A stretch of DNA of 64,000 bases, from contig JBLHJX010000001.1 in NCBI GenBank assembly GCA_047619225.1, forward strand, positions 8,389 to 72,388. The letters run 5' to 3'. This document shows positions 16,315 through 23,783 of this stretch, piece by piece. Source of the DNA: JABIFK01 sp047619225. Lineage in GTDB: Bacteria; Latescibacterota; UBA2968. The notes under the pieces were generated by a model. That model saw nothing but the letters and a program-made list of their open reading frames with translations. It was not told the origin of the DNA and searched no databases. The translations under genes and the position numbers were made by a program. Numbering within the stretch: the first letter of the stretch is position 1; every line of letters starts with the position of its first letter.

Positions 16315-17720
16315 ACCACCCTCTCAAAAGTCATTTTCACGGTTGTTCCTACACTCGGTTGGCTTTCGATATCCAATTGAGCCCGGTGCCGTGCCAAGAT
16401 CTGTTGAACAATCGGCAAACCCAATCCCGACCCCTGTTCCCGGGTCGTAAAGAAAGGTTCAAAAATACGGTCTTTGTCTGTTTGAGAAATGCCACCTCCC
16501 GTGTCTATAATTCGAAGCACAACCCCATCACGGGTGTTCTCAAGATAGACGGTTAAGGTTCCTCCACCAGACATAGCTTGAATCGCGTTTTTAAGCACGT
16601 TCACCACAGCCCCTTTCAATTGGACCCCATCCGCCAACACATCACCTTCTGCACTGAGTTCGGTAACTGTCTTGACAGATACGCTGTCCATTTCTGGAGC
16701 AAGCAAAAACAAAGCTTCCCTAACCACGTGTTTAAGTTTGATCCGCTCGGGTTGTAAAGTTGACGGGCGGGCAAACGTTAAGAAGTCTGAAATGACCTGG
16801 TTTAAGTTACGAACTTCTGCAATGACCTTCAAGATATGTTCTCGCCTCAAATCGCCTTCATCCAAATCATCGGCGATAAACCCTGCATACAACTCAATCC
16901 CACCCAATGGGTTGCGAATTTCGTGCGCGACCCCTGCAAGCATTTGTCGCAATTGCTCATCGCGAGCAGCCAATTGTTGCCGCATCACATCCAACGTTTT
17001 CCCCAGCGCACCCAATTCATCGCCAGAGGAGACCACCACCGCTTGTCCCAAGTGCCCTTGTCCAATCGCTTGTGCAGCACGTACCAACTGAGCAATGGGG
17101 CGGGTCAAGGTCCTGCTCAATACAACTCCTACCACCACAGTCAAAAACACCCCAACGGTAGCCCAAAGATACACCGATTTTCGAAATGCCTCAACAGCAC
17201 CAACAAATCCCACACCCAATTCCACGGCAACGGCGGCCACCACCGTATCTCCTCGAAACAAAGGCGCATATCCCGTTTGAAAAGCCACACCCGTCTCATC
17301 GTAGAACGCCACAGAGTGCGCTGGCCTGCCAAGCCAAACGCGGGCAATCTCGTCTTGGTCAAAAACAAAACGTGCATAGGGTTGACCAAAAGCCCCCAGG
17401 ACACGCGTATCCAATAACCGCGTCCCATCACGCCCAACAATGACAATTCGCGATGCACCTACTCGGTCTCGAAGCTTTTCAAGATGAGCCTCCAAGCGGC
17501 CGTAGAGACCATATTGAGGATGAATCTGTGCCACCACATCCCCGTCAAGCCCCTCAGAGATAAGCAACGAAACCGATACCAAATGATCTGCCATTTGTCG
17601 CTCAAACTGATCCAGTGCCAAACGATAGAGGCGCCACCCCCCACCGCCGACCAAAAGCACGACGAGCGCACAAAAACTCACAACAATGCGGTGACCTATC
17701 CGACCCCTAAAAAAAATCAT
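16311..17720 (-). CDS. Membrane sensor histidine kinase
   Basis: 469 residues: membrane helix (about 10-32), extracytoplasmic sensor region (about 40-180) with a PAS/Cache-like look, second membrane helix (about 183-203), HAMP linker (about 203-255), dimerisation domain with the phosphoacceptor His 266 in AGVAHEIRNPLGG, and an ATPase domain with NVLKNAIQAM (N box), IIDTGGGI (G1) and GSGLGLPI (G2). It is the first gene of the operon kinase-regulator-coiled coil-barrel. The signal sensed is unknown; the operon partners point to the cell envelope. A palindrome at 17746-17764 precedes the gene. Confidence 0.95.
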   Translation of the reverse strand: MIFFRGRIGHRIVVSFCALVVLLVGGGGWRLYRLALDQFERQMADHLVSVSLLISEGLDGDVVAQIHPQYGLYGRLEAHLEKLRDRVGASRIVIVGRDGTRLLDTRVLGAFGQPYARFVFDQDEIARVWLGRPAHSVAFYDETGVAFQTGYAPLFRGDTVVAAVAVELGVGFVGAVEAFRKSVYLWATVGVFLTVVVGVVLSRTLTRPIAQLVRAAQAIGQGHLGQAVVVSSGDELGALGKTLDVMRQQLAARDEQLRQMLAGVAHEIRNPLGGIELYAGFIADDLDEGDLRREHILKVIAEVRNLNQVISDFLTFARPSTLQPERIKLKHVVREALFLLAPEMDSVSVKTVTELSAEGDVLADGVQLKGAVVNVLKNAIQAMSGGGTLTVYLENTRDGVVLRIIDTGGGISQTDKDRIFEPFFTTREQGSGLGLPIVQQILARHRAQLDIESQPSVGTTVKMTFERVV

Positions 17721-17745
17721 TATCAGCTTTCAGTACATAACAAAA

Positions 17746-17764
17746 CCGATCCTTAAGGGATCGG
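17746..17764. promoter_or_regulatory. Palindrome upstream of the kinase operon (operator or weak terminator)
   Basis: Perfect inverted repeat CCGATCC-TTAAG-GGATCGG, 26 bases upstream of the kinase start. On the minus strand it is followed by TTTTGTT, so it could end the 17905 transcript, or be a protein-binding site for the kinase operon. The sequence does not decide. Confidence 0.35.
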
Positions 17765-17904
17765 CAAATGGGAATAAACGAAAATTCGGCCTGGTTCAAA
17801 CAAGCACCTGGTCAGGTTACAAAGTTGTCTGGGTTTCTTAAGTGTAGCGAAAGAATTCATTCACTTGCGGAGTGGGTGACCATCTTTTCAACTTTGCCGA
17901 TAAT

Positions 17905-18447
17905 TTAATGCTTGCTAAAATTAACGCCGATCCCAACCGACGCACGCAAGGCTGATGCATCCTCCTCGTCACCAAGTACCCATCGCACCTCACAAAGTGC
18001 CTTGAACCGTCCCTTCATCAGGTGTTTTTCCATGCCCACCAAAATGAAATGCAGTGTCAATTGCATGTCATATTCAAAAGTATCAAGAATCAATCGTGTG
18101 CGCCGAAGACGGTTAAGCCCCAAACCACCGCCCATATATGCAAAAGCTGTTTGGGAATCATTCGGCCACAAATACCTCAAAAATGCCCCACCACCCCTCA
18201 CTTGAATTGGTGTACCATCCAAATCAGTTCCATTGCCCATCTCTCCCAACAATTCCAACAACATCCGCTTAGAAAACACGGTCGCCACATCGCTTTTCAA
18301 CGCAAAAAAGTGCCGCGTATCATTCGCCTGAACAACATCTAATCCCGCCATTGAACTCAGGCTATAAATGCCGAAGCCTGCGTCAGCCTGAGTTATCGCA
18401 CATAAAAAAACAAAAAGACCAACAACAGATGAAAGCCTTTTAAACAT
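17905..18447 (-). CDS. Small predicted outer-membrane or secreted beta-rich protein
   Basis: Unrecognised 180-residue protein with a signal peptide (about residues 1-24, ADA|GF). The mature part is strand-rich with barrel-like alternation: GGGAFLRYLW, TAFAYMGGGLGLNRL, FEYDMQLTLHFILVGMEKHL, RFKALCEVRWVLG, ASVGIGVNFSKH. This could be an 8-stranded OmpA/OmpX-like barrel. The ATG at 18447 follows GAGAGGG; the longer frame to 18480 overlaps the upstream gene and hides the signal peptide. It lies 19 bases after the DUF971 gene. Confidence 0.68.
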   Translation of the reverse strand: MFKRLSSVVGLFVFLCAITQADAGFGIYSLSSMAGLDVVQANDTRHFFALKSDVATVFSKRMLLELLGEMGNGTDLDGTPIQVRGGGAFLRYLWPNDSQTAFAYMGGGLGLNRLRRTRLILDTFEYDMQLTLHFILVGMEKHLMKGRFKALCEVRWVLGDEEDASALRASVGIGVNFSKH

Positions 18448-18466
18448 GATACCCTCTCTTTGCTGG

Positions 18467-18793
18467 TCAGTCAGAACCAATCAGTTCTCTCAAATAAGTG
18501 TAAGGATAAATCCCCGTGTCATGCCCATCTTCCCAACGCAATTGAACAGCATAATTGCCCACAGGAGTAACGCCAGTCAACACAGATGAAGGCATTTCAT
18601 TCTCAGAAATCATGTGCAAGCCCCCTACCTGTTTAGACCTTAGATCATCACATAAGGCACACGGGCAAGATCGACGCATGTCTGACAATGCAATATGCCC
18701 TTGAATATCATCCCAAGCAATTTCAAACGTGCCTGCTTTGCGATCCACATGGATGCGTTTGGGAGGAACCGTAGAACCAACTGGAGTCGACAA
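18467..18793 (-). CDS. DUF971 (gamma-butyrobetaine hydroxylase N-terminal-like) protein
   Basis: Small 108-residue domain of the DUF971/GBBH-like N family, often found alone in bacteria and linked by others to iron-sulfur or redox proteins. The family pattern is clear: WDDIQGHIALSDMRRSCPCALC (with three cysteines), then YAVQLRWEDGHDTGIYPYTYLREL at the end. It starts at a TTG preceded by AAGGGG. It is divergent from the TonB-domain gene and upstream of the small barrel gene. The biochemical function of the stand-alone form is not established. Confidence 0.85.
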   Translation of the reverse strand: MSTPVGSTVPPKRIHVDRKAGTFEIAWDDIQGHIALSDMRRSCPCALCDDLRSKQVGGLHMISENEMPSSVLTGVTPVGNYAVQLRWEDGHDTGIYPYTYLRELIGSD

Positions 18794-19053
18794 AAGAAAT
18801 GCCCCTTGACATTTGAGTGCTTGGAAGTAAATTAAGGAATTGTATCTAAATAGCTGAGATCATTGTGGTTTAAACTCAACCGAGCCCAATAGGTTTCAAA
18901 AAAAAGTTCACGTCAATTAGGGTGCGACTCGGAACTATTCGATACCCAAGAAGTTCAAAAGACGACAATCTAAGACACCAAATACCAATACCCAAATCTC
19001 ACATGAATATTGTCCACGCACGTTTTGGTAACACATTAAGTTATTCGCTCTAC

Positions 19054-19761
19054 ATGTCCCGTGCGAAACGACAGCAACTTGCACGCTTGCGGCAAGATAA
19101 CCCAACCGAATATCACGTCAAAACCCGACACAAAAACCCCGAAGCAGATCTCCACAGCCAATATTGGCCACGTTTCAAACGCTACAGTTTGTTCACATTC
19201 CTTGCCCTTGTGGCCACTTATGTGCTCTACCCCGAATATTACCCTACCGTTAGTCTTATCCCAAAACAAAGACCGATGTTCGCGGTTTCAGACATCCCCG
19301 AAACCAGCCAACAAAAACGCGCACCCTCGCCACCAAGACCCAAAGTCCCATTGGCGGTTGAGGGAGAAGAAGTACCCGACGATGTCACCATTGAATCCAC
19401 AGAACTCGATTTCGACAACATCGATTTGCCCGACCTTGCAATGGCAGGGCCAATAGGCCATATTTCGGATGAACCGATGGACTATATGGAAATTGACTAC
19501 AAACCCCACCCAGTAAGAATTGTAACACCCGAATATCCAAACGAGGCACGAAAGAAACACATTACGGGGCGCGTCATTGTAAAAGTCTTGGTGGATAAAG
19601 ACGGCAATGTCGAAGAAACAGAGGTGGTGAGCGGGCCAGAAGTTTTCAGAGACGCCGCGCTCAAGGCAGCACAACAATTTCGATTCCGCCCCGGAAAACA
19701 TGCGGGCGAGCGACGCAAAGTTTGGATGATTATGCCCATAGATTTTGACTTAAAGAATTAA
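19054..19761 (+). CDS. TonB-family energy transducer
   Basis: Single-span protein with a short basic cytoplasmic N-terminus, a membrane helix (KRYSLFTFLALVATYVLY), a Pro-rich and acidic periplasmic linker, and a C-terminal TonB domain (about the last 80 residues): YPNEARKKHITGRVIVKV, DGNVEETEVVSGPEVF, ALKAAQQFRFRPG. It would carry proton-motive energy to outer-membrane receptors. None of the possible starts (GTG 18922, ATG 19003, ATG 19054) has a good ribosome-binding site. I chose 19054, giving 235 residues, because the upstream extension does not read like protein. No receptor gene is adjacent. Confidence 0.85.
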   Translation: MSRAKRQQLARLRQDNPTEYHVKTRHKNPEADLHSQYWPRFKRYSLFTFLALVATYVLYPEYYPTVSLIPKQRPMFAVSDIPETSQQKRAPSPPRPKVPLAVEGEEVPDDVTIESTELDFDNIDLPDLAMAGPIGHISDEPMDYMEIDYKPHPVRIVTPEYPNEARKKHITGRVIVKVLVDKDGNVEETEVVSGPEVFRDAALKAAQQFRFRPGKHAGERRKVWMIMPIDFDLKN

Positions 19762-19787
19762 CACCACCCACCCAAACTTCCCACGTG

Positions 19788-20462
19788 TTATCGTTTAAGC
19801 CCATGTCGCAAACGAAGTTCTTGAAGCAAAATACCATACGTGTCCCGCAATGCACTTTGTAATGCAAAAGCACGATTATACGCAATCACGGCATCTTCAA
19901 AGAAACCCTGAGCAGTAAGCACACGCCCCATCAAAATATAATTGGGCGCATAATTCGATGCCCGTTCCGTGGTCTCGGTAATCATGTCCATCGCCATCTC
20001 CAACTCCCCTCGCATCAAATGCACCCAGCCCAACCCTTGGTAGGCTTGAATCAAATTTGGATTAAACCCCAGCGCTTCTTTGTAATATTGCTCTGCCTGA
20101 GCCATGTCACCCAATTGTTGGTACAAATACCCCAAAGCAACCCGAATACCCGCATCTGTTGAATCAATCGCCCCGATCTGTCGACAGGTTGCAATCGCTT
20201 GGGTATAGTCTTTCAATTTCAAATAGGCGCTGGCCAACACGCGTAAAGCTTGTTCATGGGTGGCATCACTGCGCACAATATCTTGCAACTCAACAATCGC
20301 TGCCACCACATCACCAGATTCAAGAGCGGCAATGGATCCTTGCAACTCTGGCGCCAACATAACGCCTGTGGTGTCGGGCATCACTTCCGGCTCAAATTGA
20401 GCCTGCACACCAGCAACCATTAAAAACAAAAAACCAACACACCATCTACATATCACGTTCAA
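19788..20462 (-). CDS. Secreted tetratricopeptide-repeat protein
   Basis: About 224 residues with a signal peptide ending at VQA|QF and about five TPR motifs through the mature region, for example AYLKLKDYTQAIATCRQI, ALGYLYQQLGDMAQAEQYY and AYQGLGWVHLMRGELEMA. TPRs form protein-binding scaffolds. The start is taken as TTG 20462, overlapping the upstream stop (TTGA), with AAAGGG just before it; GTG 20456 is an alternative. The longer frame to 20540 overlaps the other TPR gene and is rejected. It is the last gene of the operon beginning at 23649. Confidence 0.8.
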   Translation of the reverse strand: MNVICRWCVGFLFLMVAGVQAQFEPEVMPDTTGVMLAPELQGSIAALESGDVVAAIVELQDIVRSDATHEQALRVLASAYLKLKDYTQAIATCRQIGAIDSTDAGIRVALGYLYQQLGDMAQAEQYYKEALGFNPNLIQAYQGLGWVHLMRGELEMAMDMITETTERASNYAPNYILMGRVLTAQGFFEDAVIAYNRAFALQSALRDTYGILLQELRLRHGLKR

Positions 20463-21097
20463 ACACCCTTTCGCCCAAATAACCAGTAATATCCTGCAAT
20501 AAAACCACCAAAACCACCAAAAGCTGCTACAGCCCACCAATCAGAAATCTTCCCAAGCTCGCCCAATATTTGTGACTGTAATTTCACAAAACCAGCATTG
20601 TCTGGTTCGAGTCGTATGGCTTCAGAAATTGCTTTTTCTGCTCGAACTTTATCGCCTTCTTTAAAAAAAACAAAGGTCAAGTTATAATAGGCCACCGCCA
20701 AATCGGGATTCAGTTGAATCGCTTTGGCATAGGCACGTTTCGCGCTTTTTGCCTCCCCTTGAAGCAGGTAAATAGAACCTAAGTTGTTATAAGCATCGCT
20801 GTCTTGAGGATTAATCCTTATGACGCGTTTATAATGTGAAATGGCCAAATCATATCTTTTTTGAGCAATAAAAATATGAGCCATATTGTAGAGCGCGTCT
20901 TTGTGATTTGGCTCTGCTTGAATCACTTGCTTATAGAGTGATAGGGCACGACTATAATCTACAGATTGATCCAAGCCCAAATGAAAACGCTGGGCTTCTT
21001 CAAAAAGCGCTTCTACTTCCTCTGTTGCTTGTGCATAACCACTGCCCAAAAACGTACTGCTAAAAATCAGAATCAATATTCGCACAGTCCAATTCAT
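20459..21097 (-). CDS. Tetratricopeptide-repeat protein with C-terminal membrane helix
   Basis: 212 residues: signal peptide (about 1-22, GYA|QA), four to five TPRs including ALYNMAHIFIAQKRYDLAISHYKRV and AYYNLTFVFFKEGDKVRAEKAI, then a Gly/aromatic hydrophobic segment (WWAVAAFGGFGGFIAGYYW) that probably anchors the C-terminus in a membrane. It is likely a periplasmic scaffold tethered to the inner membrane. The ATG at 21097 is preferred because it opens the signal peptide, though its ribosome-binding site is weak. It overlaps the next TPR gene by four bases. Confidence 0.82.
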   Translation of the reverse strand: MNWTVRILILIFSSTFLGSGYAQATEEVEALFEEAQRFHLGLDQSVDYSRALSLYKQVIQAEPNHKDALYNMAHIFIAQKRYDLAISHYKRVIRINPQDSDAYNNLGSIYLLQGEAKSAKRAYAKAIQLNPDLAVAYYNLTFVFFKEGDKVRAEKAISEAIRLEPDNAGFVKLQSQILGELGKISDWWAVAAFGGFGGFIAGYYWLFGRKGV

Positions 21098-21110
21098 ACG
21101 TCGCCACTGA

Positions 21111-21293
21111 TTAAAAGGGGAAAATGGTATCCAAACGCGCAGAGAAGTTTGTCCGCCGAACCGCTGGGCTGGGGTCATAAATTTCAATGGCCGGTTGATT
21201 TTGCCACAGGGAGAGCAATAATTCTGGATCTATATCTATGCGCCGACAGACCAATTGCAAGCCCAACCAGATCCCAAAAAACCAGTTTTTCAT
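21111..21293 (-). CDS. Possible small exported protein
   Basis: Short frame of 60 residues filling the gap between the FapA-like gene and the first TPR gene. The first 16 residues (MKNWFFGIWLGLQLVC) look like a signal or anchor and the rest is polar, ending IFPF. GGGAAAG lies just before the ATG, and the stop is 13 bases before the next start, as expected for an operon gene. It has no recognisable family, and so short a frame may be chance. Confidence 0.45.
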   Translation of the reverse strand: MKNWFFGIWLGLQLVCRRIDIDPELLLSLWQNQPAIEIYDPSPAVRRTNFSARLDTIFPF

Positions 21294-21360
21294 AACTTTC
21301 CCAAACAATATGACCAAACGTGTGCCGGGTCAAGGATATGTGCCCTGTTGTCCAAAACCA

Positions 21361-22476
21361 TTATGTGGTTTGCCAAATAAGATCATCTTCCCAAGCCGAG
21401 AAGGTTCCATTCACAAACCCGCCGTCAGGAGGTGTTACTATCGATGTTACCCCTCCAGGGCTATGCACCTCCATAGTCAACCCCTCGCCCTCCTCAGGTT
21501 GAATCATCCGTCCATCAATCATGTGACGATCCATATCAATTGTTCCGCTCGAATTTTCCTGAAACTCCTTGAGCCTAACGATCGTTATGGCCACACCATC
21601 GCCCACCATTTTGCCAACACGCACATACGGTTCCAAGTCTGGGTCTTGTAGTTGCTTAAGCAATACACCGCTTGCTTTGAGCGACGCTGATTTCTGCTCC
21701 CCAAATTTGTCTAAATCTCGAATTTTCTTAATATGAACTCTGAGTTCCTCGATCAGCTTCAAGAAGATTTTCTGCCGGCTTGGGTTCCGACTAATATAGA
21801 CCTTATTGTTGCGGGTCAACATGCCCACAACCACTCTCAAATAAAACTCTTCCAGGGCCTTATCGATTTTTGGCGCATCACCGGTTCCCATAGCAGAATA
21901 AAATTGGTCCAAACGCACACGAAGCTCATGCTTTAAGGGCACCAAAATATTGCCCATTTTCAAATCGACCTGCGGATACCCCCGTATAAATTTACGTGCT
22001 GCCGAACCGGTTTGCACAGTCAGTTCTGAAATTTTCTGATCAAAAGTCCGAGCTTCCAAACGTTTATGATTCATTCCCCGAATCAAACTTGCCCGAGATC
22101 CCACATTTATTTGGCAGTTAGACATACTTCCATGAACTTCCAAATACCCTTCAGCCAAAATCTGGCAGTCCGAAAGATCGCCAGAAACAACCACGTTGCG
22201 CGCTGTGATTTTGGCACCCGTTACAGATCCGTCCACTTGAACATCGCCAGCAACCTCGATGACACTTCGAGTTTCTGGCACACCCAAAATCTCACCTTCA
22301 ATCGCAAGATTGGCATTGCCGCGTAACACGGCACCCCGATAAACATTGCCCGAAACAACACCGTCATGGTCATAGAAGTCGACAGTACCTCTTTCCATCG
22401 TGACTTCGTCTAGCGTAATCACTTGGCGTTCTGTAGCCTCTTCTGGCCCACTTGAATGATTTATTTCTTCAGCCAT
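21361..22476 (-). CDS. FapA-domain (DUF342-like) polymer-forming protein
   Basis: 371 residues without a signal peptide. Residues about 35-150 form a predicted right-handed beta-helix with short glycine-turn repeats: VVSGNVYRGAVLRGNANLAIEGEI, DVQVDGSVTGAKITARNVVVSGDL. A helical and charged middle follows (about 150-300), then a small C-terminal beta region. This matches the flagellar-assembly/FapA (DUF342) group, which shares the bactofilin-like helix. The role in this organism is unknown. It follows a receiver-domain gene by 15 bases, so it could be that regulator's output partner. Confidence 0.72.
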   Translation of the reverse strand: MAEEINHSSGPEEATERQVITLDEVTMERGTVDFYDHDGVVSGNVYRGAVLRGNANLAIEGEILGVPETRSVIEVAGDVQVDGSVTGAKITARNVVVSGDLSDCQILAEGYLEVHGSMSNCQINVGSRASLIRGMNHKRLEARTFDQKISELTVQTGSAARKFIRGYPQVDLKMGNILVPLKHELRVRLDQFYSAMGTGDAPKIDKALEEFYLRVVVGMLTRNNKVYISRNPSRQKIFLKLIEELRVHIKKIRDLDKFGEQKSASLKASGVLLKQLQDPDLEPYVRVGKMVGDGVAITIVRLKEFQENSSGTIDMDRHMIDGRMIQPEEGEGLTMEVHSPGGVTSIVTPPDGGFVNGTFSAWEDDLIWQTT

Positions 22477-22491
22477 ACAGCCCCGACATTC

Positions 22492-22896
22492 CTAATCACC
22501 CTGAGGAGGATCACTGAGTTGGCGAATGGCTTCTCGCTTACTCATAAGTTCTCTTGTGAGTTCAACCAATTTCTGAATTGTTTCCAGATGCACTGGTTTT
22601 GCCAAGACCAGATCCGCATGTTCCTTTGCCTGATCCGTAACTTCTTCCACATACCCAGACACAATGCCAATAACAGCCCAGGGCATCAACCCCCGAACCA
22701 CAGATATGATTTCCAAACCGCTCACACCAGGCATCTTCACATCAAGGGTGATGAGATCAAATTTTTGGACAACAGCTTTGCCCAGAGCATCTTCACCCGA
22801 TGCAGCCACTTCGACGACCTCACACCCCAATGCCTTCATACCGTTTTTCAAAAACTGTTGTACATCAGGATCGTCATCTACAACCAAAACATTCAT
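22492..22896 (-). CDS. Stand-alone receiver-domain response regulator
   Basis: 134 residues, essentially one receiver domain: acidic cluster VVDDDPD near the start, phosphoacceptor Asp in LITLDVKMPGVSGL, and the conserved Lys in VLAKPVH. There is no DNA-binding or enzymatic output domain, only a short charged helix at the end, so it presumably acts by protein contact. The ATG at 22896 follows AAGGGGG; the frame to 22914 is less likely. It lies in the operon between a secreted dockerin-like protein and the FapA-like protein. No cognate kinase is adjacent. Confidence 0.92.
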   Translation of the reverse strand: MNVLVVDDDPDVQQFLKNGMKALGCEVVEVAASGEDALGKAVVQKFDLITLDVKMPGVSGLEIISVVRGLMPWAVIGIVSGYVEEVTDQAKEHADLVLAKPVHLETIQKLVELTRELMSKREAIRQLSDPPQGD

Positions 22897-22929
22897 ACGA
22901 GCCCCCTTGGGCACCCTACTGCCAGTTTT

Positions 22930-23649
22930 TTAAGTCTTTAAACCGAACTGTTGAGCAAACGATATAAAATCACCAAAGTCCACAGAACCGCTATTATTCA
23001 AATCAAACACTGCATCAAAACCTATATCTCCAGGGATCTTGCCAAATTGCTGAGCAAATGAAATAAAGTCTGGAAAATCGACAGTACCATTGCCATTAAA
23101 ATCTGCAGTTATGGGCCCCGTAAATCCAGTATTCACTTTGTTCATATCAAAAACGGCCAAAGGTGCACCGCCAAGCCCCGCAACTAAGCCAGCAAACTCG
23201 CCTAAAGGGACGTCCTGGACCACAGTTAGGGTATTGCCATTAACAGAATAGGACAACACAGTGACGACAGTATCCGCACCCGACGGCGTTAGTGTCAATA
23301 TGTTATCCGCAATTGTATAGCTCCCGATAGAACGATTGGTATCGGCAGTATCAATGGCGAGTGGCAAGCCCAAAATCGACAACGAGGCAGTTGATGTTGT
23401 GATATAGTCTGACTCATAGCCGCCTTGTGCATTGAGAATAAGTCGGCCCGAAATCACACCCGTAAACTGTAAGTTAGATACGGTTGCCAATAATTCAGGA
23501 GCGGCATATACCTGAATCGGTTCTTGATTCACTTCCCATGTTCCCACAGGATCTCCACCCGTCGAAACAGGTTTTATCTCCAAAAGCTGCGCAAAGACCC
23601 CCTGCACGACTGTTAGGAAAACAAGTAAAACCAGCACATGAGCACGCAT
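22930..23649 (-). CDS. Secreted protein with C-terminal dockerin-like EF-hand repeats
   Basis: 239 residues: signal peptide (about 1-21, VFA|QL), a beta-rich domain resembling lipocalin-like META or DUF-type folds (about 40-170; GTWEVNQEPIQVYA, GSYTIADNILTLTPSGADTVV), and a C-terminal duplicated segment with calcium-loop-like DFNGNGTVDF-DFISFAQQFG and DLNNSGSVDF-DFISFAQQFG. Such paired repeats resemble dockerin modules and recur at the ends of secreted proteins in several uncultured lineages. The start is chosen at ATG 23649 (GGAGAG upstream). First gene of an operon with a regulator, FapA-like and TPR genes. Confidence 0.75.
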   Translation of the reverse strand: MRAHVLVLLVFLTVVQGVFAQLLEIKPVSTGGDPVGTWEVNQEPIQVYAAPELLATVSNLQFTGVISGRLILNAQGGYESDYITTSTASLSILGLPLAIDTADTNRSIGSYTIADNILTLTPSGADTVVTVLSYSVNGNTLTVVQDVPLGEFAGLVAGLGGAPLAVFDMNKVNTGFTGPITADFNGNGTVDFPDFISFAQQFGKIPGDIGFDAVFDLNNSGSVDFGDFISFAQQFGLKT

Positions 23650-23783
23650 AAAACTCTCCAACCAGTAAACAATGCGCATGGAATGACCACCGTCACGCCA
23701 TGTATATCATCGGCCAAACAATTACCCTAACATTTTGTCACTGGGCAATTTACGATATATTGGAAAGATATGCAACCACAGTT

